From the NCBI GenBank assembly GCA_905212515.1, contig CAJMEU010000173.1, positions 1-5,534 of the forward strand: a stretch of DNA of 5,534 bases. Reading direction: 5' to 3'. Positions 1 through 5,459 of the stretch are shown piece by piece. Position numbers and translations under genes: made by a program. Every line of letters begins with the position of its first letter. Position 1 is the stretch's first letter. The notes beneath the pieces were generated by a model, which was not told where the DNA came from, searched no databases, and worked only from the letters and a program-made list of their open reading frames with translations. Source of the stretch: an uncultured Oscillospiraceae bacterium (GTDB lineage Bacteria; Bacillota; Clostridia; Oscillospirales; Ruminococcaceae).

Positions 1-43
1 TGCACACGTATTTTACTTCCATTGACAGCTAAGGAGAGAATGT

Positions 44-904
44 ATGCTCCGCATCCTGACTGATTCCACGGCCGACCTTTCTGAAAGCGATATCCGCCAG
101 CTGGGCGTGCGCGTGGTGCCCCTGCTGGTCAATTTCGGCGACGAGCACTTCCGCGACGGCATCGACCTGACCCCCGATGAATTCTATGAAAAACTGGCGG
201 CGGCGGACAAACTGCCCACCACCAGCCAGCCCAGCCCGGAGGTGTTTTTGCAGGAGTTCGAGCAGGCACGGGACGCCGGCGACGACGTGGTGTGCGTGCT
301 GCTGTCGTCCGCGCTGTCGGGCACGTTCCAAAGCGCGCAGATCGCCAAAGAGGAGGCGGCGTACGACCGCATTTTCCTGGTGGATTCGAAAAACGCCACC
401 CTGGGCGAACAGCTGCTGGTGCGCCGCGCCGTGCAGCGCCTGCGGGAAGGATTCACCGCCGAGGAGCGGGCGGCGGACCTGGAACCGGCCCGGGATGACG
501 TGCATTTGTGCGCTTTGGTGGACACGCTGAAGTACCTGCACAAGGGCGGCCGCCTGCCCACGGCCGTGGCCCTGGCCGGCGGGCTGCTGGGCATCAAGCC
601 GGTGGTGGGCCTGGTGGACGGCAAACTGGTGATGGCGGACAAGGCCCGGGGCCTGCCCGGCGCTTACGTGGCTATTTTCAAACAGATCGCCGGTGTGGGC
701 GGCATCGACGAGCAATGGCCCGTATTGGTGGGCTACACGGGCAAAAAAACAGGCGTAGAGCCCTTCATGCGCTATGTCACGCAGAACCTGCATTTGCAAA
801 AGCCGCTGCTGCGGGCCATCGGGCCGGTCATCGGCACCCACGCCGGCCCCGGCGCGGCGGGCATCGCCTTTTTTGCCTGCGATTACACCGGGGAAAACGC
901 TTGA
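44..904 (+). CDS. DegV family protein (fatty-acid-binding, FakB-like)
   Basis: A 286-residue cytosolic protein of the usual DegV length. Members characterised as FakB bind a free fatty acid and present it to the kinase FakA, which makes acyl-phosphate for phospholipid synthesis; the ligand here is not known. Visible family motifs are the N-terminal DSTADL (residues 7-12), TTSQPSP (59-65), SSALSGTFQSA (88-98), LKYLHKGGRL (162-171) and the C-terminal GPVIGTHAGPGA (260-271). The Thr/Ser at 60-61 and 92 and His266 lie where the family contacts the ligand carboxylate. The ATG at 44 is chosen because AAGGAGA at 31-37 lies 6 nt upstream and the DegV N-terminus starts at once; another ATG at 40 is out of frame. 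A strong terminator follows, so the gene seems to end its own transcript. No fakA gene is in the window. The family call is firm; the lipid role is by homology. Confidence 0.95.
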   Translation: MLRILTDSTADLSESDIRQLGVRVVPLLVNFGDEHFRDGIDLTPDEFYEKLAAADKLPTTSQPSPEVFLQEFEQARDAGDDVVCVLLSSALSGTFQSAQIAKEEAAYDRIFLVDSKNATLGEQLLVRRAVQRLREGFTAEERAADLEPARDDVHLCALVDTLKYLHKGGRLPTAVALAGGLLGIKPVVGLVDGKLVMADKARGLPGAYVAIFKQIAGVGGIDEQWPVLVGYTGKKTGVEPFMRYVTQNLHLQKPLLRAIGPVIGTHAGPGAAGIAFFACDYTGENA

Positions 905-944
905 TTTTGTCATAAATTCTCTTAAAAAGCAGGGATTTCACAGT

Positions 945-975
945 AAAACAGCGCGTTTTTCACGCGCTGTTTTTT
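945..975 (+). terminator. Intrinsic terminator after the DegV gene
   Basis: A perfect 12-bp stem (945-956 with 962-973) has core ACAGCGCG/CGCGCTGT and a 5-nt loop. It runs into an uninterrupted T tract at 970-975. It begins 41 nt after the DegV stop codon and isolates that gene from the response regulator operon. The stem is flanked by A residues on the 5' side, so it could also work weakly in the other direction. Confidence 0.93.
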
Positions 976-987
976 ACTTTTCCGCAC

Positions 988-1016
988 TTGTATTCAGCCG
1001 CGCGGGGAAATATAAT
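988..1016 (+). promoter_or_regulatory. Sigma-A-type promoter for the response regulator
   Basis: A perfect -10 hexamer TATAAT lies at 1011-1016. Exactly 17 bp upstream is TTGTAT at 988-993, a weak -35 that matches TTGACA at only its first three positions. The site lies just after the DegV terminator and predicts a leader of about 38 nt before the TTG start at 1061. The weak -35 would leave room for an activator, but no operator is evident beside it. Seen in sequence; activity is inferred. Confidence 0.75.
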
Positions 1017-1045
1017 GGAAAACAAGGCCCGTACTCGGGCAAAGA

Positions 1046-1051
1046 GGGAGG
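1046..1051 (+). promoter_or_regulatory. Ribosome binding site that decides the TTG start
   Basis: GGGAGG at 1046-1051 lies 9 nt before the TTG at 1061. No ATG or GTG in the same frame lies close by, and the receiver-domain N-terminus (KHILVIDDD) starts directly after this codon. The TTG is therefore the best-supported start. Confidence 0.8.
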
Positions 1052-1060
1052 ACGATCTGC

Positions 1061-1723
1061 TTGAAGCACATCCTGGTCATCGACGATGACGTTTATATCG
1101 GGAACCTGCTTGAGGAAGTGCTGACCAAGGAGGGCCACCGGGTGTCCCGCGCCTATTCGGGCACCGAGGCGCTGCTGGTGCTGTCTTCCTGCCGACCCGA
1201 CCTGGTGCTGCTGGATCTGATGCTGCCCGGCCTCTCCGGCGAGGAAGTGCTGGGGCGTATCGAGGGCATTCCGGTGATCGTGCTGAGCGCCAAGGCCGGC
1301 GTGGCAGACAAGGTAGGGCTGCTGCGGGGCGGCGCGGTGGATTATGTCACCAAACCCTTTGAAACGGACGAGCTGCTGGCCCGCATCGCCGTGCAGCTGC
1401 GGCGGGCGCCGGCGGCGCAAAGCAGCCTGCTGTCCTTTGATACGGTGCGCATGGACACCGCCGCCCACATGGTGGAGGCGGCCGGCACGCCGGTTCGGCT
1501 GACGCGCACGGAGTACGCCATTTTAAAGCTGCTGCTGCAGAACCCGGCCCAGGTGGTGACCAAATCCCTTTTGCTGGACCGCATCAGCGGGGACACGCCG
1601 GACTGCACGGAAAACTCGCTGAAAATGCACGTGAGCAACCTGCGCAAAAAGCTGCGTGAAGCCTCCGGCAAGGACCTGATCGAGGCGGTTTGGGGCATCG
1701 GCTTCAAATTGACGGCTGAGTAA
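1061..1723 (+). CDS. OmpR/PhoB-family response regulator
   Basis: A 220-residue DNA-binding response regulator of typical OmpR-family length. The receiver domain (about 3-112) has the acidic pocket Asp8-Asp9-Asp10, phosphoacceptor Asp52 in VLLDLMLPG, switch residue Ser76 and Lys98 in YVTKPF. The C-terminal winged helix (about 124-219) contains RLTRTEYAILKLLLQ, then a recognition-helix region with the segment NSLKMHVSNLRKKLRE, and ends with the beta-hairpin motif AVWGIGFKL. It should be phosphorylated by the kinase encoded at 3853-4752 and control the ABC transporter between the two genes. In BcrR-less bacitracin, lantibiotic and cationic-peptide modules of Firmicutes, such regulators activate the adjacent transporter. 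Translation starts at TTG with a good Shine-Dalgarno. The usual GADDY before the catalytic Lys is GAVDY here, a mild departure. The actual inducer and the DNA site are unknown; the repeats at 1737-1767 are the best candidate operator. Confidence 0.94.
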   Translation: MKHILVIDDDVYIGNLLEEVLTKEGHRVSRAYSGTEALLVLSSCRPDLVLLDLMLPGLSGEEVLGRIEGIPVIVLSAKAGVADKVGLLRGGAVDYVTKPFETDELLARIAVQLRRAPAAQSSLLSFDTVRMDTAAHMVEAAGTPVRLTRTEYAILKLLLQNPAQVVTKSLLLDRISGDTPDCTENSLKMHVSNLRKKLREASGKDLIEAVWGIGFKLTAE

Positions 1724-1736
1724 ATATTTCCGTTTT

Positions 1737-1767
1737 CTTTACCCTTTCCTTTACCGGTTTCTTTACC
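1737..1767 (+). promoter_or_regulatory. Three 12-bp-phased CTTTACC repeats, candidate operator
   Basis: CTTTACC occurs at 1737-1743, 1749-1755 and 1761-1767, exactly 12 bp apart, with a related pyrimidine-rich spacer. On the - strand it reads as three near-identical tandem 12-mers of the form GGTAAAGRAAVS. OmpR-family regulators bind tandem direct repeats with about one helical turn between half-sites. The array begins 13 nt after the response regulator stop codon and lies upstream of the transporter, so it is a plausible site for that regulator. No convincing -35/-10 pair follows it in the present sequence. Binding is inferred. Confidence 0.5.
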
Positions 1768-1776
1768 GCCTAGTGG

Positions 1777-1818
1777 TAGCATCGGTGTACAAGGGAAACA
1801 GCGGTTTTCAGCCGCGCG
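1777..1818 (+). repeat. Left terminal inverted repeat
   Basis: Starts TAGCATCGGTGTACAAGG and ends GCCGCGCG. All 42 bases are the reverse complement of 2025-2066. It contains the small palindrome TGTACA. Confidence 0.93.
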
Positions 1819-2024
1819 ACAGCGCCGCTGGCTGTGTTATCGGGCTCGCCGCGCAAAGCGCGGCGTTTGCAGCAGCAAACCGCCCTGCGGTGTTCAGCGT
1901 GCCGCAGGCACGCTGATATTGCCGCCCCGTGCCGCGCTTTGCGCATCACGGGCCCGGGCGGCAATACCCCCGGCCTTGCCTTCCGTCGGGAAGGCTGCGT
2001 CGTCTGCCTTGCCAGCGGCACCGC

Positions 2025-2066
2025 CGCGCGGCTGAAAACCGCTGTTTCCCTTGTACACCGATGCTA
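2025..2066 (-). repeat. Right terminal inverted repeat
   Basis: Starts CGCGCGGCTGAAAACC and ends ACACCGATGCTA. It is the exact reverse complement of 1777-1818. It ends 33 bp before the ABC ATPase start codon, so the element lies directly against the ribosome binding region of that gene. Confidence 0.93.
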
Positions 2067-2083
2067 AATGGCGGCAATCGACC

Positions 2084-2092
2084 AAAAGGAGG
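2084..2092 (+). promoter_or_regulatory. Ribosome binding site that decides the GTG start of the ATPase
   Basis: AAAAGGAGG at 2084-2092 is a near-perfect Shine-Dalgarno 7 nt before the GTG at 2100. It rules out in-frame upstream starts such as the ATG at 1929, which lie inside the inverted-repeat element and would add residues foreign to ABC proteins. Confidence 0.88.
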
Positions 2093-2099
2093 CTTTTTT

Positions 2100-3014
2100 G
2101 TGGAGTATGTGTTGGCCACGGACGCTTTGTGCAAGCGCTACGGGCATTTCAAGGCCCTGGACGGGCTGTCCATGCACGTGCCGAAAGGGGCGATCTACGG
2201 CTTTGTGGGCAAAAACGGGGCGGGCAAAACCACCCTCATCCGCCTTGTGTGCGGCTTGCAGGCGCCCACTGCGGGTAGTTACACCCTGTACGGCATAGCC
2301 GGCGGCGCGGCGGGCATCGCCAAGGCGCGAAGGCGCATGGGCGCGGTGGTGGAGACGCCCTCCATCTACCTGGACCTGACGGCGGAGGAAAACCTGAAAC
2401 AGCAGTACCGCGTGCTGGGCCTGCCCAGTTTTGCGGGCATTCCCGCGCTGTTGCGCCTGGTGGGCCTGGAGGGCACGGGGAAAAAGAAAGCCAAAAACTT
2501 TTCCCTGGGCATGAAGCAGCGGCTGGGCATCGCCGTGGCCCTGGCCGGAGACCCTGACTTCCTGGTGCTGGACGAGCCCACCAACGGCCTGGACCCCCAG
2601 GGCATCATCGAAATGCGGGAGCTGATCCTGCGGCTCAACCGTGAACAGCAGATCACCGTCCTGATCTCCAGCCACATTTTGGACGAGCTGGCCAAGCTGG
2701 CCACCCATTACGGGTTCATCGACGGCGGCCGCATCGTGCGGGAGATCAGCGCCGAAGATCTGGAGGCCGCCTGCCGCAAATGCGTGCGGGTGGAAGTGTC
2801 CGACACCAAAGCCCTGGCCCGGGTGCTGGACGCCATGGGCGCGGAGTACAAAATTTTAGACAACAGACGGGCCGACGTGTTCGCCCAGGTGAACGTCTCT
2901 CAGCTGACGCTGGCCCTTGCCAGGGAGCAGTGCGAGGTCGTCAGCCTGCACGAGCACGACGAGAGCCTGGAGAGCTACTACGTCAGCCTGGTGGGAGGTG
3001 TGCGCCATGCGTAA
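2100..3014 (+). CDS. ABC transporter ATP-binding protein, BcrA/LanF type
   Basis: A 304-residue ATPase expected at the inner face of the membrane, driving the permease encoded next to it. With the GTG at 2100 as residue 1: Walker A GKNGAGKTT (37-45), glutamate in the Q-loop position within VVETPSIY (Glu85), signature FSLGMKQRLGIA (134-145), Walker B FLVLDEPTNGLDP (154-166) with catalytic Glu159, and H-loop SSHILDEL with His192. Glu in place of Gln at the Q-loop is usual in the bacitracin/lantibiotic-immunity branch (BcrA, LanF). The C-terminal 90 or so residues form the accessory domain common in that branch. Nucleotide residues all look intact, so it should be active. The 3' end overlaps the permease start by 8 nt, indicating translational coupling. 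Its upstream region is occupied by the inverted-repeat element. The peptide substrate cannot be told from sequence. Confidence 0.95.
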   Translation: MEYVLATDALCKRYGHFKALDGLSMHVPKGAIYGFVGKNGAGKTTLIRLVCGLQAPTAGSYTLYGIAGGAAGIAKARRRMGAVVETPSIYLDLTAEENLKQQYRVLGLPSFAGIPALLRLVGLEGTGKKKAKNFSLGMKQRLGIAVALAGDPDFLVLDEPTNGLDPQGIIEMRELILRLNREQQITVLISSHILDELAKLATHYGFIDGGRIVREISAEDLEAACRKCVRVEVSDTKALARVLDAMGAEYKILDNRRADVFAQVNVSQLTLALAREQCEVVSLHEHDESLESYYVSLVGGVRHA

Positions 3015-3840
3015 ATTGCTGCACGCAAACTTTTCCCTCCTGTGGAAGAACACGGTGCTTTGGCTGGGGATGGGCATGATGCTGGCTTTCAGCGCGGCCG
3101 CCATGCTGAACGGCTGCCGCCGGGCCATGGCCGAGGCCGGTTCCGGCTTCCAGTATACGTTGGACCAATACTATTTCAACCTTGCGCCGCTCATCGGGTT
3201 GGCGTGCGCGGTGTTCACCAGCCTGTTCCTGGGCACCGAGCACAGCGACGGCACCCTGCGCAACAAGCTGGTGGTGGGCCACTCCCGCGGGCGGGTGTAC
3301 CTGGCCAACCTGACGGTCTGCTTCGCGGCCACGCTGCTGATGACAGCCGCCTTGCTGGCCGGCGGCCTGGCGGGCATCCCCGCCCTGGGCCTCTGGCGCA
3401 TGGACGGACTGAGCCTGGGGGTGTATCTGGGCCTGCTGGCGCTGGCCGCCGCGGCCCTGTGCGCCATTTTCACCCTGATCGGGATGGTGTGCCCCAACCG
3501 GGCCGCCGGGGCCGTGGTCTCCATGCTGTTGTTCCTGGGGCTGCTGGTGGCGGGCAGCATGCTTTACAACCGCCTGGCGGAGCCGGAGCTGGTCTCCGGC
3601 GTGGTGATCACCGCCGAGGGGATGCAGATGACCGAGCCGTCCCCCAACCCGGACTATCTTTCCGGCGCCATGCGGGCGGTGTACGAGTTCCTGGTGGACT
3701 TTCTGCCCACAGGCCAGTGCATCCAAATCGCCGACCTGTCGGTGGCGCGCCCCCTGCGCATGGCTGCGTCCTCTCTGTTTATCACCCTGGCCGTCACGGC
3801 GGGCGGCATGTTTGCGTTCCAAAAGAAAAATTTGAAGTGA
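3007..3840 (+). CDS. ABC-2-type permease, BcrB-like
   Basis: A 277-residue integral membrane protein, partner of the preceding ATPase and a likely exporter or remover of membrane-active peptides. Six hydrophobic segments can be seen at about 16-34, 58-76, 99-127 (with a break), 137-161, 166-187 and 252-271. A polar stretch of about 65 residues (188-251) between segments five and six is probably exposed. The segment TEHSDGTLRNKLVVGHSR (77-94) after the second helix matches the coupling region of BcrB/ABC-2 permeases, where EhsdGTLRnKL is typical. The ATG at 3007 is chosen because GGGAGG at 2993-2998 lies 8 nt upstream and the family N-terminus (short amphipathic stretch ending in a Lys, then helix one) follows; the longer open frame would add 30 residues that overlap the ATPase out of frame. 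Only one permease gene is present, unlike LanE plus LanG systems. Substrate unknown. Confidence 0.92.
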   Translation: MRKLLHANFSLLWKNTVLWLGMGMMLAFSAAAMLNGCRRAMAEAGSGFQYTLDQYYFNLAPLIGLACAVFTSLFLGTEHSDGTLRNKLVVGHSRGRVYLANLTVCFAATLLMTAALLAGGLAGIPALGLWRMDGLSLGVYLGLLALAAAALCAIFTLIGMVCPNRAAGAVVSMLLFLGLLVAGSMLYNRLAEPELVSGVVITAEGMQMTEPSPNPDYLSGAMRAVYEFLVDFLPTGQCIQIADLSVARPLRMAASSLFITLAVTAGGMFAFQKKNLK

Positions 3841-3852
3841 CGGTGGGTGAAC

Positions 3853-4752
3853 ATGATGGTCCTGCCCTGGCTGCTGTGCGGCGCGCTGTGCGTCCTGGCC
3901 CTTGTGCTGTGGGTAAAACTGCGGCTGCTGCAAAAAAGCCTGGACGAGATCAGCGCCGAGTTTGCCCAGCGGCTTTCGCAGGACACCAACACCCTCATCT
4001 GCCTCTCCTCCGGCGACCGGCACGCGCGGCGCCTGGCCGCGGAACTGAATGTCCAGCTGCGGCTGCTGCGCAGACAGCGCTGGCAGTATCTGAACGGGGA
4101 CCGCGCGCTGAAACAGGCTGTGACCAATATTGCCCACGACCTGCGCACCCCCCTGACGGCCCTGTCCGGCTATCTGGAACTGCTGCAGCGGGAGCAGCTG
4201 TCCGCAGACGCGGCGCGCTATCTGGCCCTGATCGAAAACCGCGCCCAGGCCCTCAGGCAGATGACGGAGGAATTGTTCCGCTACACCCTGGTCACCTCCG
4301 CGCCTGAGCAGATGCACCCCGAGCCCGTGGACCTGAACGCCCTTTTGGAGCAGAGCGTGGCCGCCTGTTACGGGGCCTTCAAGGCGCGGGGCATCACACC
4401 GGCCATCACCATGCCCCAGGCGCGGGTGGTGCGCCCGCTGGATCCGGCCGCCGCCGCACGGGTGCTGGACAACGTGCTGCACAACGCCTTGAAATACAGC
4501 GCCGGCGACCTGGACATCACCCTGCGGGAGGACGGCGAGGTGTGTTTTGCCAACAGTGCGCCCGGCCTGGATGAAGTACAGGTGGGCAGATTGTTCGACC
4601 GCTTTTTCACCGTGGAGGCCGCGCAGAACGCCACGGGCCTGGGCCTGGCCATTGCCAAAACCTTGGTGGAACAAATGGGAGGCCGGGTCAGTGCCCAATA
4701 TGATGCCGGGCGGCTGTGTATCCGCATTCTTTTCCCGGAAAAGGCGCTGTAA
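3853..4752 (+). CDS. Sensor histidine kinase with minimal sensor region
   Basis: About 299 residues, the likely partner of the regulator at 1061-1723. One membrane helix (about 2-21) is followed directly by a charged helical linker (22-85). The HisKA domain has the H-box NIAHDLRTPL with His95. The HATPase_c domain has N-box LDNVLHNALKYS (Asn207, Asn211), F-box LFDRFF (247-252) and G2 box TGLGLAIAK (261-269). The G1 box is NSAPG instead of the usual DxGxG, a change seen in some short VanS/SpaK-like kinases of Firmicutes. There is no extracytoplasmic loop or HAMP-sized module, so sensing is probably intramembrane or through the transporter. It begins 12 nt after the permease stop. Starts possible are GTG 3847, ATG 3853 and ATG 3856; 3853 is chosen because GGTGGG at 3842-3847 is the only Shine-Dalgarno-like site, but two codons either way are uncertain. 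Confidence 0.93.
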   Translation: MMVLPWLLCGALCVLALVLWVKLRLLQKSLDEISAEFAQRLSQDTNTLICLSSGDRHARRLAAELNVQLRLLRRQRWQYLNGDRALKQAVTNIAHDLRTPLTALSGYLELLQREQLSADAARYLALIENRAQALRQMTEELFRYTLVTSAPEQMHPEPVDLNALLEQSVAACYGAFKARGITPAITMPQARVVRPLDPAAAARVLDNVLHNALKYSAGDLDITLREDGEVCFANSAPGLDEVQVGRLFDRFFTVEAAQNATGLGLAIAKTLVEQMGGRVSAQYDAGRLCIRILFPEKAL

Positions 4753-4843
4753 AAGCCGGCTCGCCCCTTCGCCCAAGGCACAAAGGGAAGAGGGGCAAGG
4801 GGACAGAAAACAGGCCCGAAAAGCTGGATTGCAGGAGGCGGTT

Positions 4844-5317
4844 ATGGATTTTAAAATCAGAACAATCCTAGAGGGAGAAGAGAGCTTGCTAAAAGACTTT
4901 TTATATGAAGCGATCTTTGTTCCCCAGGGAATGGCTGCACCGCCCAAATCAATAATCGATCAGCCGGAATTACAGGTTTATCTAACCGGCTTCGGGAAGG
5001 AAAAAGACGATATCGGTTTGATTGCGGAAATTGATAAGAAGGCTGTTGGCGCCGTTTGGGTGCGCATTATGAATGATTATGGACATATCGACAATGACAC
5101 TCCCTCCTTTGCCATATCCCTGTATAAAGATTATCGGGGATTGGGAATCGGTACTGCTTTGATGAAAGAAATGCTCCGTATTTTGAAAGACAGAGGGTAC
5201 AAGCAAGCATCGCTTGCTGTGCAAAAAGCAAACTACGCTGTAAAAATGTATCAAAAAGCAGGGTTTGTGATTGCAGGTGAAACTGAGGAAGAATATATCA
5301 TGCTTTGTTCTTTGTGA
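4844..5317 (+). CDS. GNAT family N-acetyltransferase
   Basis: A 157-residue cytosolic acetyl-CoA-dependent acetyltransferase with substrate unknown. Motif A, YRGLGIGTALM (97-107), holds the R/QxxGxG/A pyrophosphate-binding loop (Arg98, Gly101, Gly103) that binds acetyl-CoA. The segment LAVQKANYAVKMYQKAGF (124-141) is motif B, with Asn130 and Tyr136 where the family has its acetyl-CoA contact and general acid. The ATG at 4844 follows AGGAGG (4833-4838) by 5 nt; the longer open frame upstream overlaps the kinase in another frame and is not real. GC content is only about 42% over four hand-counted 60-base lines, against about 65% in the kinase gene, with frequent AAA, ATT and TTA codons, suggesting recent acquisition. 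It lies 91 nt after the kinase with no terminator between, so it may receive read-through. No promoter of its own is clear. A link to peptide resistance is not supported. Confidence 0.93.
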   Translation: MDFKIRTILEGEESLLKDFLYEAIFVPQGMAAPPKSIIDQPELQVYLTGFGKEKDDIGLIAEIDKKAVGAVWVRIMNDYGHIDNDTPSFAISLYKDYRGLGIGTALMKEMLRILKDRGYKQASLAVQKANYAVKMYQKAGFVIAGETEEEYIMLCSL

Positions 5318-5360
5318 ATATATAACTTCCAGTTTACCGGGAGAAAAGCAAAAAAGCCGC

Positions 5361-5406
5361 CAAGGAGAAGTTTTGCGCCCCTGGGGAAACGCTTGTCTTT
5401 TCCTTG
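5361..5406. repeat. Imperfect inverted repeat downstream of the acetyltransferase
   Basis: CAAGGAGAAG (5361-5370) can pair with CTTTTCCTTG (5397-5406) through ten pairs including one G-U. The 26-nt interior contains a CCCC-T-GGGG palindrome and a GCG/CGC pair. No T run follows the 3' arm, so it is not a stand-alone intrinsic terminator. It could shield the 3' end of the acetyltransferase mRNA or be the remains of a mobile-element edge. Role unknown. Confidence 0.45.
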
Positions 5407-5413
5407 AGAAAAC

Positions 5414-5459
5414 AAAAAGGGCGAAACGGCCAGGCCGTTTCGCCCATTGTGTTTTTTTT
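5414..5459. terminator. Strong bidirectional intrinsic terminator
   Basis: GGGCGAAACGGCC (5419-5431) and GGCCGTTTCGCCC (5433-5445) are exact reverse complements around a single A, giving at least a 12-bp stem. On the + strand a run of eight T residues follows at 5452-5459 after a short ATTGTG. On the - strand the stem is followed by TTTTTGTTTTC. It can therefore end the operon on the + strand and also a convergent transcript entering from beyond the right edge. Confidence 0.9.

Larger units (their letters stand above)
1777..2066. mobile_element. MITE-like element with 42-bp perfect terminal inverted repeats
   Basis: A 290-bp non-coding unit is bounded by perfect inverted repeats at 1777-1818 and 2025-2066. 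The match begins with TA at both edges and stops there (GG before the left TA, AA after the right one). This fits a short element with 288 bp between two copies of a TA target duplication, as made by IS630/Tc1-mariner-type transposases. A second matching block (1824-1832 with 2011-2019) lengthens the arms to about 56 nt with one 5-nt mismatched patch. Inside are perfect hairpins at 1847-1865 (8 bp), 1865-1880 (6 bp), 1894-1916 (10 bp), 1918-1965 (10-bp outer stem) and 1978-1995 (7 bp). Open frames crossing it carry no recognisable protein and arise from its GC richness and symmetry. No transposase is present, so any movement would need one acting in trans. It could instead be a structured RNA-type repeat; no family name is recognised. 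Confidence 0.75.

Noticed and set aside
22..27. TTGACA as a -35 element for the DegV gene
   Set aside because: The matching -10 would fall at about 45-50, inside the start of the coding region, and no TATAAT-like sequence is there.
29..913. A 294-residue - strand open frame opposite the DegV gene
   Set aside because: Low-complexity composition and complete overlap with a well-supported gene; no start signals of its own.
1709..1714. TTGACG as a -35 for a transporter promoter
   Set aside because: No -10-like hexamer occurs 16-18 bp downstream; the site is within the regulator coding sequence.
1834..2067. Small protein encoded inside the inverted-repeat element (77 residues +, also 62-83 residues on -)
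   Set aside because: Frames are open on both strands because of GC richness and symmetry; no ribosome binding site, no recognisable domain, and composition is Arg/Ala-rich.
2051..2079. Outward-facing promoter in the right arm (TTGTAC as -35)
   Set aside because: The hexamer 17 bp downstream is GCAATC, a poor -10; the nearer TAAATG at 2065 is only 8 bp away.
1929..2099. N-terminal extension of the ABC ATPase from an ATG at 1929
   Set aside because: It runs through the inverted-repeat element, encodes residues unlike any ABC N-terminus, and the GTG at 2100 has a near-perfect Shine-Dalgarno.
3042..4307. A 421-residue + strand frame across permease and kinase
   Set aside because: Pro/Gly/Arg-rich out-of-frame translation of two confirmed genes.
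4764..4800. Terminator between kinase and acetyltransferase genes
   Set aside because: A weak GCCCCTTC/GAAGAGGGGC pairing with a bulge exists, but no T tract follows it.
2983..4947. A 654-residue open frame on the - strand
   Set aside because: It is antisense to the permease and kinase genes, rich in Gly, Gln, His and Ala, with no domain; a typical shadow of high-GC coding DNA.
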